Under the pieces are notes generated by a model that saw nothing but the letters and a program-made list of their open reading frames with translations, was not told where the DNA came from and ran no database searches. Position numbers and translations under genes: made by a program. A DNA stretch of 64,000 nt from Methylobacterium sp. FF17. Lineage in GTDB: Bacteria; Pseudomonadota; Alphaproteobacteria; Rhizobiales; Beijerinckiaceae. The first letter of the stretch is position 1, and the number at the start of each line of letters is the position of its first letter. Shown here one piece after another: positions 1-9,215 of the stretch. The stretch spans positions 4,480,001-4,544,000 of the forward strand of contig NZ_CP107532.1 of NCBI RefSeq assembly GCF_025813715.1. Direction: 5' to 3'.

Positions 1-144
1 TTCGGCTTCCTCGGCCTGCTGCTGGCGGTGCCGGTGGCGGCCTCCCTCGGCGTGCTGGTGCGCTTCGCCCTGGAGCGTTATCTCCGCAGCCCGCTCTATG
101 ATGGGACCGGCTCCAAGCTCCTGATCCAGCGCGACCCGCAATGA
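1..144 (+). CDS. C-terminal end of a membrane permease, probably AI-2E family (partial)
   Basis: Frame 1 is open from the window edge to a TGA at 142-144 and gives the last 47 residues of a protein whose start lies outside. The visible part is a hydrophobic helix rich in Gly, Leu, Ala and Val followed by a short charged tail ending LLIQRDPQ. A terminal helix of this kind directly before hdaA fits the AI-2E/PerM transporter that often precedes the DnaA-like gene in alphaproteobacteria. That identity comes from gene order and general character, not from a diagnostic motif. The stop overlaps the next start (ATGA), so the two genes are probably translationally coupled. Confidence 0.5.
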   Translation, partial: FGFLGLLLAVPVAASLGVLVRFALERYLRSPLYDGTGSKLLIQRDPQ

Positions 145-881
145 CCTCCCGCGACAACGTCCCTCCGAAGCAGCTGGCCTTCGACCTGCCCGCCGACCCG
201 CGCTACGGCCGCGAGGACTTCCTCGTGGGCCCGGCCAACGAGGCCGCCTACGCGCTGATCGAGGCCTGGCCGAACTGGCCGGACACGGTCTGCCTGCTCA
301 CCGGCCCCTCGGGCAGCGGCAAGAGCCATCTCGCCTCGATCTGGGCGACGCGCTCGCATGCCTGGACCGCGAAGGCCGCCGAGATCACCGCCGCCACGGT
401 GCCGCGCTTCCTCTCCAACGGCGCCCTGGTGATCGAGGACATCGACGCCGAGCCTCGCGACGAGGCGGCCCTGTTCCACCTCCTCAATCTCGCCCGCGAA
501 CGCGCCTGCCCGGTGCTCGTCACCTCCGCCCTCTCCGTGGAGGCCCTGGGCCTGACCACGGCCGACCTGCGCTCGCGCCTGCGGCTCGCCCCCGGCGCCA
601 CGATCCTGCCGCCCGACGACGCCCTGCTGCGCGCCGTCCTGGTGAAGCTGTTCGTGGACCGCCAGCTCGTGGTGGACCTCGCCATCGTCGAGGCCCTGGC
701 CCTGCGCATCGACCGCTCCCTGGGACGCGCCCGCGAGGTGGTGACGGCCCTCGACCGCGACGCCCTGAGCCGGGGCCGGCGCATCACCCGGCCCCTGGCG
801 CTGGCGGTGCTGGACCGGCTCGGCTTCGGCGCGGAGGGGTCCGAGGACGACGAGGAATCCGACCCCGACGCCGCCCCGTAA
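141..881 (+). CDS. hdaA: HdaA, DnaA-related regulatory inactivator
   Basis: A 246-residue DnaA-like AAA+ protein without the DNA-binding domain IV. It shows a Walker A loop GPSGSGKS at residues 55-62, a Walker B ALVIEDID near 95-102 and an N-terminal QLAFDLP segment, which resembles the sliding-clamp-binding motif of Hda proteins. Family knowledge: Hda with the beta clamp stimulates hydrolysis of DnaA-bound ATP after initiation and so limits re-replication. Its ATG overlaps the stop of the upstream permease gene, and ppk1 follows about 120 bases later, a common alphaproteobacterial order. The C-terminal tail is acidic (EGSEDDEESDPD). Confidence 0.87.
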   Translation: MTSRDNVPPKQLAFDLPADPRYGREDFLVGPANEAAYALIEAWPNWPDTVCLLTGPSGSGKSHLASIWATRSHAWTAKAAEITAATVPRFLSNGALVIEDIDAEPRDEAALFHLLNLARERACPVLVTSALSVEALGLTTADLRSRLRLAPGATILPPDDALLRAVLVKLFVDRQLVVDLAIVEALALRIDRSLGRAREVVTALDRDALSRGRRITRPLALAVLDRLGFGAEGSEDDEESDPDAAP

Positions 882-1003
882 GGTCCGTCCCGGGCCATTC
901 CCGGCCAGCGTGAAGTCGTTACCGGCGGGCGATTGTCACCGAAGGGTCAAGAAGAGCGGGCCGGCCCGTGCTAGGAAGCCGCACCTCAATGAAGGAGAGA
1001 GCC

Positions 1004-3520
1004 TTGGCGGATATGGACTCGGACGCGACCCCTGCGAAGACCGGCACGACATCGCAGGATTCGCATGGCACCGAGCACGCGCATGGCACGGCGAACGCAC
1101 CCGGCACCGCGAACGCGCCCGGCACCGAGACCCGTCCACGGCCGGCGGCCCGCACCGCCCCGCGCAGGGTCGCCGCGCAACGCAATGCCGCCGCCATCCT
1201 GGCCGCCAAGCCTGTCTCCGAGTCCGCTCCCGAGTCCGTCTCCGAGACGACGCCCCAGGAGGCTCCTCCCGTGCCCGACGCCCTGCCGGATGCCGACCTC
1301 GACCTGCCCTCCGCCGGCGAGCTTCCCGCGCCCATCGAGGTGACGCCCGGGGTGGAGGCCCGTGATTCGGTGCGCGAGGCGGGCCTCGCGCTCCGGCACT
1401 CGCCCGAACGCTTCGTCAACCGCGAGCTTTCCTGGCTGCAGTTCAACCGGCGCGTGCTGGAGGAGGCCTCGAATCCCCACCACCCGCTGCTGGAGCAGCT
1501 GCGCTTCCTCTCGATCTCGGCCAACAACCTCGACGAGTTCTTCATGGTGCGGGTCGCCGGCCTGCACGATCAGGTCCGCGCCGGCCTCGTGCTGCCCTCG
1601 CAGGACGGCCTCACCCCCTCCGAACAGCTGGCGCGCGTCGGCGCGGAGGTCTCGCGCCTCGCCCTCGACCAGCAGACCCGCTGGCGTGAGCTGCGCCACG
1701 ACCTCCTCGGCGTCGGCATCGAGCTGATGGAGCCCGCCGGCCTGACCCCGGAGCACAAGGCCTGGCTGGAGGACTACTTCCTCAACCACGTCCTTCCGGT
1801 GCTGACGCCGCTCGCCATCGACCCCGCGCACCCGTTCCCGTTCATCCCCAACCTCGGCTCCACCGTGGCGCTGATGCTGGTGCGCCCGCGCGACGGGCGG
1901 ACGCTGCGCGCGCTGATCCGCCTGCCGGCGGTGCTCGACCGCTTCGTGCGGCTGCCGGATGCGGAGAACGACGCCACCGCCCGCTTCATCGCCATCGAGC
2001 AGGTCATCATCCTGTTCACCGGGCGGCTCTTCCCCGGCTACGCGGTGCGCGGGCAGGGCGCCTTCCGGGTCATCCGCGATTCGGACCTCGAGATCGAGGA
2101 GGAGGCCGAGGACCTCGTCCTGCATTTCGAGAGCGCCCTGAAGCAGCGCCGGCGCGGCGTGGTCATCCGCCTCGAGATCGAGGCCGGGATGCCGGAGGAC
2201 CTGCGCGCCTTCGTGGCCGACGAACTGGAGATGGGCAGCGACGCGGTGATCTTCGTGGAGGGGATGCTCGCCCTCAACGAGCTCTCGCAGATCGTCGGGA
2301 TCGACCGGCCCGACCTGAAGTTCAAGTCCTACAACCCGCGCTTTCCCGAGCGCATCCGCGAGAGCGGCGGCGACGTGTTCGCGGCGATCCGCCAGAAGGA
2401 CTTCACCGTCCACCACCCCTACGAGTCCTTCGACGCGGTGGTGCAGTTCCTCGCCCAGGCCGCCCGCGACCCGAACGTGGTGGCGATCAAGCAGACGCTC
2501 TACCGCACCTCCTCGAACTCGCCGATCGTCGCGGCGCTCGCGGAAGCCGCCGAACTCGGCAAGTCCGTCACGGCGCTGGTCGAGCTGAAGGCCCGCTTCG
2601 ACGAGGAAGCCAATATCCGCTGGGCGCGCAACCTGGAGAAGGCCGGCGCGCAGGTGGTGTTCGGCTTCATCGAGCTGAAGACCCACGCCAAGCTGTCGAT
2701 GGTGGTGCGACGCGAGGGCGACCGGCTCGTCACCTACTGCCACGTCGGCACCGGCAACTACCACCCGATCACCGCGCGCATCTACACCGACCTCTCCTTC
2801 TTCACCGCCGACCCGGCGGTGGCGCGCGATGTCGGCCGCATCTTCAACTACATCACCGGCTACGCGGAACCGGCCGAACTCGAGCGGATGTCGGTCTCGC
2901 CGCTCACCCTGAAGCCACGCCTCCTGGAGGACATCGAGGCGGAGGTGGCCCATGCCCGGGCCGGGCGCCCGGCGGCGATCTGGCTGAAGTGCAACTCGCT
3001 GGTCGACCAGCAGATCATCGACGCGCTCTACGACGCCTCCCAGGCCGGCGTGCAGATCGACTGCGTGGTGCGCGGCATCTGCTGCCTCAGGCCCGGCATC
3101 CCCGGCCTCTCGGAGACGATCCGGGTGAAATCGATCGTCGGGCGCTTCCTCGAGCACGGGCGCGTCTACTGCTTCGGCAACGGCGTCGGGCTGCCCCACC
3201 CCAAGGCCACCGTCTACATCTCGTCGGCCGACCTCATGAGCCGCAACCTCGACCGCCGGGTGGAGGCGCTGCTGCCGATCACCAACCCGACGGTGCATCA
3301 GCAGGTGCTGGACCAGATCATGCTCGCCAACCTCCTCGACAACCGCCAGAGCTGGCGTGTACTGGCGTCGGGCGCCAGCGAGCGGATCCAACCTGCCGAA
3401 GGGGAAGAGCCGTTCAATGCGCATAAGTATTTCATGACGAACCCGAGCCTGTCCGGGCGCGGAAAGTCGTCGAAGAAGTCGAGCCCGCGCGCCCTGAGCC
3501 GACGCGCGCAGCGTGGCTGA
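1004..3520 (+). CDS. ppk1: Polyphosphate kinase 1
   Basis: Reversibly transfers the ATP gamma-phosphate to polyphosphate. Conserved blocks are all present: [17 protein letters not shown] at the start of the core, YRTSSNSPI, the autophosphorylated-histidine region [10 protein letters not shown], and the second catalytic histidine region [20 protein letters not shown]. The frame is open from a GTG at 968, but AAGGAGAG at 992-999 sits just before TTG 1004, with ATG 1013 close behind, so 1004 is preferred. The first about 130 residues are low-complexity Ala/Pro/Thr/Glu and unlike the core, making this protein longer than typical Ppk1. Its end overlaps a possible GTG start of ppx. Confidence 0.93.
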   Translation: MADMDSDATPAKTGTTSQDSHGTEHAHGTANAPGTANAPGTETRPRPAARTAPRRVAAQRNAAAILAAKPVSESAPESVSETTPQEAPPVPDALPDADLDLPSAGELPAPIEVTPGVEARDSVREAGLALRHSPERFVNRELSWLQFNRRVLEEASNPHHPLLEQLRFLSISANNLDEFFMVRVAGLHDQVRAGLVLPSQDGLTPSEQLARVGAEVSRLALDQQTRWRELRHDLLGVGIELMEPAGLTPEHKAWLEDYFLNHVLPVLTPLAIDPAHPFPFIPNLGSTVALMLVRPRDGRTLRALIRLPAVLDRFVRLPDAENDATARFIAIEQVIILFTGRLFPGYAVRGQGAFRVIRDSDLEIEEEAEDLVLHFESALKQRRRGVVIRLEIEAGMPEDLRAFVADELEMGSDAVIFVEGMLALNELSQIVGIDRPDLKFKSYNPRFPERIRESGGDVFAAIRQKDFTVHHPYESFDAVVQFLAQAARDPNVVAIKQTLYRTSSNSPIVAALAEAAELGKSVTALVELKARFDEEANIRWARNLEKAGAQVVFGFIELKTHAKLSMVVRREGDRLVTYCHVGTGNYHPITARIYTDLSFFTADPAVARDVGRIFNYITGYAEPAELERMSVSPLTLKPRLLEDIEAEVAHARAGRPAAIWLKCNSLVDQQIIDALYDASQAGVQIDCVVRGICCLRPGIPGLSETIRVKSIVGRFLEHGRVYCFGNGVGLPHPKATVYISSADLMSRNLDRRVEALLPITNPTVHQQVLDQIMLANLLDNRQSWRVLASGASERIQPAEGEEPFNAHKYFMTNPSLSGRGKSSKKSSPRALSRRAQRG

Positions 3521-3542
3521 CGGACCGTTCGGAGGAGCCCGC

Positions 3543-5087
3543 ATGGGCCTCGACCCTGCCCGCCCCCAACCCTTTCGGGGAACGCCGTTCCACGGGACCG
3601 GGGACCATATCGAACCGGTGGCGATCATCGACATCGGCTCGAACTCGGTGCGGCTCGTCGCCTATGACGGGCTGACCCGGGCACCGACGCCTCTCTACAA
3701 TGAGAAGGTGCTGTGCGGCCTGGGCCGCAACGTGCTCACCTCGGGCCGACTCAACGAGGAGGCGGTGCGCCGGGCCCTGCTGGCGCTCGCGCGGTTCCGG
3801 GTGCTCTGCGAGACCATGCGGGTCACGCGGGTCTTCGTCCTCGCCACCGCCGCCGCGCGCGACGCCGAGAACGGACCCGACTTCCTGGCGGCGGCGGAGG
3901 CCGCCTGCGGCCAGCGCATCGAGCTGCTCTCCGGCCGGCGCGAGGCCGAGCTCTCGGCGCTCGGCGTGATCTCGGGGTTCCATGCCCCCGACGGCGTGGT
4001 CGGCGACCTCGGCGGCGGCTCCCTCGAACTCGTAGACGTGCGCGGGGCCACGGTCGGCATGGGCGTGACCATGCCGCTGGGCGGCCTCGCCCTGCAGGAT
4101 CTCTCCGGCGGCTCGGTCAAGAAGGCCCTCAAGATCGTCCGCGAGAACCTGAAGAAGGCGGCCCCGCAGCTGGAGACCCTGCGCGGGCGCAGCTTCTATG
4201 CGGTGGGCGGCACCTGGCGCGCCCTGGCCCGCCTGCACCAGTCGGCCCGGGGCTACCCCCTCCACGTGATGCACGGCTACAGCGTCGAGCCCTCCGACGA
4301 GCTGAACTTCCTCGAGATGGTGGAGCGCACCGACGCCGCCCTCCTGCAGGACGTGGAAAGCGTGTCGGAGGCCCGGCGCCCGCTGCTCGCCTACGGCGCT
4401 GTGGTGCTGGAGGAGATCATCCGCATCGGGCGCCCGCGCGAACTCGCGGTCTCGGCCTCCGGCGTGCGCGAGGGCCTGCTCTACGAGCAGCTCGACCGCG
4501 ACGCGCGGCTCGCCGACCCGCTGCTGGCGGCGGCCGCCGAACTGAACGCCCTGCGCGCCCGCTCGCCGGGCCATGCCCACGACCTGATCGCCTGGAGCGA
4601 CCGCTTCATCGCGAGCCTCGACGCGCCCGAGACCGCCGACGAGCGCCGCCTGCGCCACGCCGCCTGCCTGCTCTCCGACATCGGCTGGCGGGCCCACCCC
4701 GATTACCGCGGCGAGCAGAGCGTCAACGTCATCACCCACGCGGGCTTCGTCGGCATCGATCATCCGGGGCGCGCCTACCTGGCGCTGGCCATCTACTTCC
4801 GCCACGAGGGCATCGCGCCCGAGAAGGCGAGCCCGATGCTGCGCAACCTCGCCGGGCCCCGCCTGTTCGAGCGCGCTCGCCTGCTCGGCGGCCTGTTGCG
4901 CCTCGCCTTCCCCCTCTCGGCCGGCATGGAGAGCGCGCTCGGCCGCCTGCCCGTCCTGGTCCAGGAGGGCCGGGTGACCCTGACGCTGCCCCCGGACCAG
5001 ACGGCGCTCCCCGGCGACCGCATCCTGAACCGGGTGCGGGGCCTCGGACGCCTGCTCGGCCTCGACGGACGGATCGTCGGCGGCTGA
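3543..5087 (+). CDS. ppx: Exopolyphosphatase, Ppx/GppA family
   Basis: Removes terminal phosphate from polyphosphate; the partner gene of ppk1. The N-terminal actin-like ATPase fold is visible as AIIDIGSNSVRLVAYDG, and the second phosphate loop as GDLGGGSLELVD. The C-terminal half contains an HD-like region (RRLRHAACLLSDIGWRAHPD). The start ATG at 3543 is chosen because GGAGGAG lies 6-12 bases upstream; an in-frame GTG at 3513 would overlap ppk1 and has no better ribosome site. The length (514 residues from 3543) is normal for the long Ppx type of alphaproteobacteria. The very short gap to ppk1 indicates an operon. Confidence 0.9.
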   Translation: MGLDPARPQPFRGTPFHGTGDHIEPVAIIDIGSNSVRLVAYDGLTRAPTPLYNEKVLCGLGRNVLTSGRLNEEAVRRALLALARFRVLCETMRVTRVFVLATAAARDAENGPDFLAAAEAACGQRIELLSGRREAELSALGVISGFHAPDGVVGDLGGGSLELVDVRGATVGMGVTMPLGGLALQDLSGGSVKKALKIVRENLKKAAPQLETLRGRSFYAVGGTWRALARLHQSARGYPLHVMHGYSVEPSDELNFLEMVERTDAALLQDVESVSEARRPLLAYGAVVLEEIIRIGRPRELAVSASGVREGLLYEQLDRDARLADPLLAAAAELNALRARSPGHAHDLIAWSDRFIASLDAPETADERRLRHAACLLSDIGWRAHPDYRGEQSVNVITHAGFVGIDHPGRAYLALAIYFRHEGIAPEKASPMLRNLAGPRLFERARLLGGLLRLAFPLSAGMESALGRLPVLVQEGRVTLTLPPDQTALPGDRILNRVRGLGRLLGLDGRIVGG

Positions 5088-5107
5088 ACGCGCCGCCGGC
5101 GGGCACC

Positions 5108-5758
5108 TCACCCCGCCGCGACGCCGTCGGGCGCCCAATCCGATCGCGCCGGAACGGGGCTCTGCTGGCGCAGCAGCGCGATCCCGAGCCCCGTCAGGGT
5201 GAGCAGGTCGCAGGTCAGGCCGAAGACCGAGCCGACGAGACCGTTGTGCAGGGCCCAGCACAGGCTGGCGCCGACGAAGAGGCGGCGCATCGTCCCCGCC
5301 TCGCCCTGCAGGCGCGCCGCCGTCGCGAGCAGGGTGCCGAGCCCGGCGCAGGCCGAGGGCCAGCCGCTCCAGGTCGCCAGCATCGTCGCGGCGGCGGCGA
5401 GCGAGCTTCCCGCGAACAGGGGTATGACCCAGGCGGCCCGCCAGCCCGGCCCGATGGCGTAGGCCGAGACCAGGGTCTGCAGGATCGCGATCGCACACAT
5501 CGCCGCGCCCGTGAGTGCGCCGAGATGGAGGTAGTGGAGGCCAAAGCAGGCGGCGCAGGCCGCGGATGCCAGCAGCATCCCGCGCCGCCCCGGCATCAGC
5601 CCGGCCGCGAACCCGAGCAGGAGGCCCCCCGTCCCGAACAGGTCGAGGTGGTGTCCGGCGAAATCCCAGGGTGCGAAGTTCCAGGGTGCGAAGTTCCAGG
5701 GTGCGAAGTCCCCGGGTGCGAAGTCCCCGGGCGAGAGGAGGAATGCGACGGCGGCCAT
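5108..5758 (-). CDS. YgjV-family inner-membrane protein with N-terminal pentapeptide repeats
   Basis: A 216-residue hydrophobic protein with about five to six predicted membrane helices. GRRGMLLASAACAACFGLHY and the following helices match the layout of the YgjV (Imp-YgjV) family, whose function is unknown. The N-terminus before the first helix is unusual: it is built from repeats of Phe-Ala-Pro-Gly-Asp and Phe-Ala-Pro-Trp-Asn, encoded by a 15-base tandem repeat (5671-5730). The only ATG in frame is at 5758, so the repeats are probably translated. It converges with ppx, 20 bases away. Confidence 0.65.
   Translation of the reverse strand: MAAVAFLLSPGDFAPGDFAPWNFAPWNFAPWDFAGHHLDLFGTGGLLLGFAAGLMPGRRGMLLASAACAACFGLHYLHLGALTGAAMCAIAILQTLVSAYAIGPGWRAAWVIPLFAGSSLAAAATMLATWSGWPSACAGLGTLLATAARLQGEAGTMRRLFVGASLCWALHNGLVGSVFGLTCDLLTLTGLGIALLRQQSPVPARSDWAPDGVAAG
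5671..5730. repeat. 15-bp tandem repeat, four copies, inside the YgjV-like gene
   Basis: Four head-to-tail 15-base units, two reading gtgcgaagttccagg and two reading gtgcgaagtccccgg, with a degenerate fifth unit just before (5653-5670). The unit length is a multiple of three, so copy-number changes keep the reading frame; on the minus strand each unit encodes five residues (FAPWN or FAPGD). Confidence 0.9.
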
Positions 5759-5897
5759 GCTGCGTGTCCGGGGGCGCCCGATCGCGCCCCGTTTCCGTCA
5801 GCCGCTAGGTTTTCATGGTAACCGGTTCGTTAACGCCCCGGGGAACGCCCCCGCCTGTGGCGCCGGCGCCATAGCGCCGGGCCCGGGACGCGCCCGA

Positions 5898-7346
5898 TCA
5901 GGTGGCGGGACGCGCGGGAAAGATCGCCTTCTTCACGATGGCGTGGACACCCCAGTTGCCATCCACCACCTGGGTGATGCCGAAATCCACCGCGATGGAC
6001 ATCAGCGAGATCGCCTCGTCCTCGGTGAGCCCGTGCCCGTGCATGAGGAACTGGCGCATCTTGCGGAAGGCGTCGCGCATGGCGAGGTCGAGGGAGGATT
6101 TGGAGAAGATCGCGTTCTGCGCGTCGGGCCCGAGGTCGGCGAGGTAGTTCGGGTAGCTGAACCCCGAGAGCACCCAGTCCTCCGCCGTCTCGATCATGGG
6201 AAAGTCGAGGGTCTCCAGGGCGGTGCCGGGCAGGTCGGCCTTCTTGTGGAGGACGAATTGGAAGGTGCCGGTGAGCGAGCACTCGATGGCGGTGCCGCAG
6301 AGTTCGGAATCGCCCTGGCTGGCATGGGGGTCGCCGACCGAGAACAGCGCGCCCGGCACGGCCACGGGATAGTACAGGGTCGCGCCCTTGCCGATGCGCC
6401 AGTTGTCGATGTTGCCGCCGGTGTAGCTCGGGGGAATCGAGTTCACCATCTCGGCCTCCTTGGGCGCCAGACCCATCGTGCCGAAATGCGGGCGAATCGG
6501 GACACGGTAGCCCTTGAGCACGTCGAAGTTGCGCTGCGTCCGGGCGTGATCCACCGGCAGGCCCGGATAGTCGATGGTCGGGTGCGCGATGCCGTCGGGA
6601 TCGGTGACGCCGGGCCAGCGGAAGCTGTACACCGCCTGCGCCCAGTCGCGCCCGCCGGTGGCATCGACCTCGTAGATCGTCACCACCTCGCGGGGCCGGT
6701 CTCCGGTGATCATGTCCTTGTAGTGGTAGCCCCAGTTGGCGGCGGCGTTGCTGCCGAAGGTGCGGCCCCGGAAGGCCGGGTTGACGCAGGGGCGGGGCGC
6801 GACGTCGAGGATGCGCACCTCCAGCACGTCGCCGGGCTCGGCGTCCCGGATCGCCACCGGCCCGGTGCAGATATGGACGCCGAGGCCGCCGCCGGGACCG
6901 AACCTCGTGTCCTCCGGCCCGGCGCCGCGCCGCGCGACGCCCTTGCTGCCCTTGCTCCAGCGGAACACGCTCTCGGCACCGGGATCACCCGTCACCATGC
7001 GCTCGGCATCGTCGTTGGCGTGGTGGGTCAAGGTCTCGATCGTGACGTAGTCGCCGGACTCGATCTCGACGCGGGGCTTCAGGTTGCGGCTGAAATAGCC
7101 CCAGTGGACCGTCTCGGCGGTGGCCGGCAGATGATAGTGCGCCGTCTGCCTGAGGCCTTCGCGGGCGCTCGCCTGCGCCAGGGCCCGGCCCGGCAGGGTG
7201 AGGCCACCGGCCATCAGGGCCGCCGCCCCGCCGGAGGCGACGAAGCCGCTCTTCAGGAAGGCCCGCCGCTCCGGCGCGAGGTCGTCGAGGAACCGGGCCC
7301 GATGCTCGGCGAAATGGGCGCAGTTCGGATCGTCACCCTGGCACAT
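5898..7346 (-). CDS. Tat-exported formamidase/acetamidase-family protein
   Basis: A 482-residue protein of the FmdA/AmdA family, which hydrolyses formamide or short amides to ammonia and the acid. Family-like segments include the early HWGYFSRN, GVHICTGPVAIRDAEPGD and GDPHASQGDSELCGTAIE. The N-terminus has a twin-arginine signal (PERRAFLKSG followed by a Gly/Ala-rich hydrophobic stretch ending ALAQA), so this member is probably exported folded to the periplasm, unlike the usual cytoplasmic formamidases. ATG 7346 is the only start that includes the signal; the longer open frame upstream is antisense to the PAS-LuxR gene. Divergent from that regulator, with a sigma-54-like site upstream. Its true substrate is unproven. 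Confidence 0.8.
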   Translation of the reverse strand: MCQGDDPNCAHFAEHRARFLDDLAPERRAFLKSGFVASGGAAALMAGGLTLPGRALAQASAREGLRQTAHYHLPATAETVHWGYFSRNLKPRVEIESGDYVTIETLTHHANDDAERMVTGDPGAESVFRWSKGSKGVARRGAGPEDTRFGPGGGLGVHICTGPVAIRDAEPGDVLEVRILDVAPRPCVNPAFRGRTFGSNAAANWGYHYKDMITGDRPREVVTIYEVDATGGRDWAQAVYSFRWPGVTDPDGIAHPTIDYPGLPVDHARTQRNFDVLKGYRVPIRPHFGTMGLAPKEAEMVNSIPPSYTGGNIDNWRIGKGATLYYPVAVPGALFSVGDPHASQGDSELCGTAIECSLTGTFQFVLHKKADLPGTALETLDFPMIETAEDWVLSGFSYPNYLADLGPDAQNAIFSKSSLDLAMRDAFRKMRQFLMHGHGLTEDEAISLMSIAVDFGITQVVDGNWGVHAIVKKAIFPARPAT

Positions 7347-7365
7347 CGTGGGGTCTCGCGTTCGG

Positions 7366-7409
7366 ATTCCGGGCGGAATGCGTCCGGGGAGGACGGATTC
7401 CGTGGGAAT
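7366..7409. promoter_or_regulatory. Two ATTCC-N3/4-GGAAT inverted repeats between formamidase and PAS-LuxR genes
   Basis: Perfect half-sites ATTCC and GGAAT occur twice: 7366-7379 with a 4-base spacer and 7397-7409 with a 3-base spacer, about 31 bp apart (three helical turns). They lie between the formamidase start and the divergent regulator start, as expected for regulator binding sites. The binding protein is not known; the adjacent LuxR-type regulator is the obvious candidate by position only. Confidence 0.4.
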
Positions 7410-7415
7410 ACGGTA

Positions 7416-7431
7416 TGCAAGCCGACGGCCA
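7416..7431 (-). promoter_or_regulatory. Candidate sigma-54 promoter for the formamidase gene
   Basis: On the minus strand TGGC and TTGCA are spaced so that GG and GC are exactly ten bases apart, as at -24/-12 promoters; the middle of the -24 block deviates from consensus. It would start transcription near 7405, about 60 bases before the ATG. Nitrogen control of an amide hydrolase would make sense, but this is a single match. Confidence 0.35.
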
Positions 7432-7568
7432 CGCTTCCCCCGGGCGCCCGGATCGGCAACGACTCGCCCTCCGGCCGCGTTCGTTCCAACCAACCGCTCC
7501 GTTCGCCGCGAGAGACACGGACGCAACGCACGGGCCCCTCCCACGACGGGCCCCGCTCCGCACGCAGG

Positions 7569-9026
7569 ATGCCACGACCTTTGACGACGGGTGTCGACCG
7601 TTCCCAGCTCCACCAGATCATCGCCGGCCTCACCGAGGGCGTGATCCTGATCGAGCCCGACCAGCGCATCACCTGGGCCAACGCGGCGGCGCTCGCCATG
7701 CACGGCGCGGACGACCTCGCCGAACTCGGCGACACGGTGGCGGCCTATCGCGGGCGCTTCACGCTGCGCTACCGCAACCACCACGTCATCGCCCGCACGC
7801 CCATCGACCGGCTGCTGGCGGGCGAGACCTTCGAGGAGGTCATCGTCAACGTCCGCCGGACGGACCGGCCGGATTTCGACGCGATGCAGCGCATCCGCAG
7901 CCTCGTCCTCACAGACGCGGCGGGGGCCCCGGACTGCCTCGTGCTGATCCTGGCCGACGTCACCGCGCAGTTCGAGGCCGAGGCGCGCTTCGAGAAGACC
8001 TTCAACGCCAATCCGGCCCCGGCCCTGATCTGCCGGCTGTCGGACCTGCGCCACGTCAAGGTCAATCTCGGCTTCCTGGAGATGACGGGCTATCGCAGCG
8101 AGGACGTCATCGGGCGCAGCGTCTACGAGGTCGACGTGCTGAACGAGGCCCGCAGCCGCGACCTCGCCATCGCGCGCCTCAATGCGGGCGAGACCATCCC
8201 GCAGATGGAGGCCTGCCTGCGCCTGCCCGACGGGGGAACCCGCTTCGTCATCGTGGCGGGCCAGCCCATCGCCATGGGCGACGAGCCCTGCATGCTGTTC
8301 ACCTTCGCCGACCTCGAGCTGCGCAAGAAGGCGGAGACGGCGCTGCGCCACAGCGAGGAGCGCTTCGCCAAGGCCTTCCGCCTGACCCCGGTGCCCACCC
8401 TGCTGTGCCGGGCGGAGGGGCTCACCGTGCTCGGCGTGAACGAGGCCTTCATCCGCGTCTTCGGCCATGCCGAGGACGTGGTGATGGGGGAGGGGCTCGA
8501 CGCCGTGGGCCTCTGGGCCGACCGGACCCAGCACGCGCGCTTCGCGGCGGATCTGGCCGCGGGGGGCAGCGTCCTCGGCTTCGAGGCCTGCCTGCTCGGC
8601 CGGGACGGCACCGAGATGGACTGCCTCGTCTCCGCCGAGAGCGTCACCATCGGGGACGAGGCCTGCCTGCTGGCCGTCCTTCAGGACATCAGCGACCGCA
8701 AGCGCTCCGAGCGCGAACTGTTCGACGCGATCGAGACCGTGATGGCCGACACCTCCTGGTTCAGCCGGGGCCTGATCGAGAAGCTCGGGAGCCTGCGCCA
8801 TCCCGGGGGTCCGGGGGCGGCCCCGGCCCGGCCGGAGCTGACCCGGCGCGAGGCCGAGGTCCTGCGCCTGATCTGCCAGGGGCTCGGCGACGCCGCTATC
8901 GCCAAGCGCCTCGGGCTGACACCCAACACCGTGCGCAACCACGCCGCCGCCCTCTACCGCAAGCTCGGCATCCACCGGCGCGGCGAGGCGATCATCTGGG
9001 GACGGGAGAACGGATTCGGGGGATGA
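7569..9026 (+). CDS. PAS-domain sensor regulator with C-terminal LuxR HTH
   Basis: A 485-residue soluble protein. Three PAS-like units occur in series (about residues 10-130, 135-265 and 270-395), each ending in a PAC-type acidic linker such as ADVTAQFEAEARFEK and QDISDRKRSERELFDA. A LuxR/FixJ helix-turn-helix follows at about 425-480 (LTRREAEVLRLICQGLGDAA, then TPNTVRNHAAALYRKL). There is no receiver or kinase domain, so signal sensing and DNA binding are in one chain. ATG 7569 follows CGCAGG and precedes the first PAS unit; the frame is open far upstream, but that part is antisense to the formamidase gene. The ligand is unknown. Confidence 0.82.
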   Translation: MPRPLTTGVDRSQLHQIIAGLTEGVILIEPDQRITWANAAALAMHGADDLAELGDTVAAYRGRFTLRYRNHHVIARTPIDRLLAGETFEEVIVNVRRTDRPDFDAMQRIRSLVLTDAAGAPDCLVLILADVTAQFEAEARFEKTFNANPAPALICRLSDLRHVKVNLGFLEMTGYRSEDVIGRSVYEVDVLNEARSRDLAIARLNAGETIPQMEACLRLPDGGTRFVIVAGQPIAMGDEPCMLFTFADLELRKKAETALRHSEERFAKAFRLTPVPTLLCRAEGLTVLGVNEAFIRVFGHAEDVVMGEGLDAVGLWADRTQHARFAADLAAGGSVLGFEACLLGRDGTEMDCLVSAESVTIGDEACLLAVLQDISDRKRSERELFDAIETVMADTSWFSRGLIEKLGSLRHPGGPGAAPARPELTRREAEVLRLICQGLGDAAIAKRLGLTPNTVRNHAAALYRKLGIHRRGEAIIWGRENGFGG

Positions 9027-9215
9027 GCGGCGCCGCCGACCCGGCGGAAATGTACGATACTGCACCGGGCACCGGCCGGCCGACACAACCTAACGCAGGT
9101 TAGGACGCGCGATCCACATAGGTCTAAGGTTGCCTTCACCAGCGGCGGTTCCCGCACAGGTGCCATTGGCTGGAAGTGACGCGCGCTTCCGCTGCCCATG
9201 CGAGGCGAAGCTGCG

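Noticed and set aside
986..3634. A minus-strand open frame of 882 codons opposite ppk1
   Set aside because: Ppk1 on the plus strand has all conserved blocks; the antisense product is an Arg/Asp/His/Leu-rich artefact.
5757..7568. N-terminal extension of the PAS-LuxR frame
   Set aside because: It is antisense to the formamidase gene, and the first PAS unit begins after ATG 7569.
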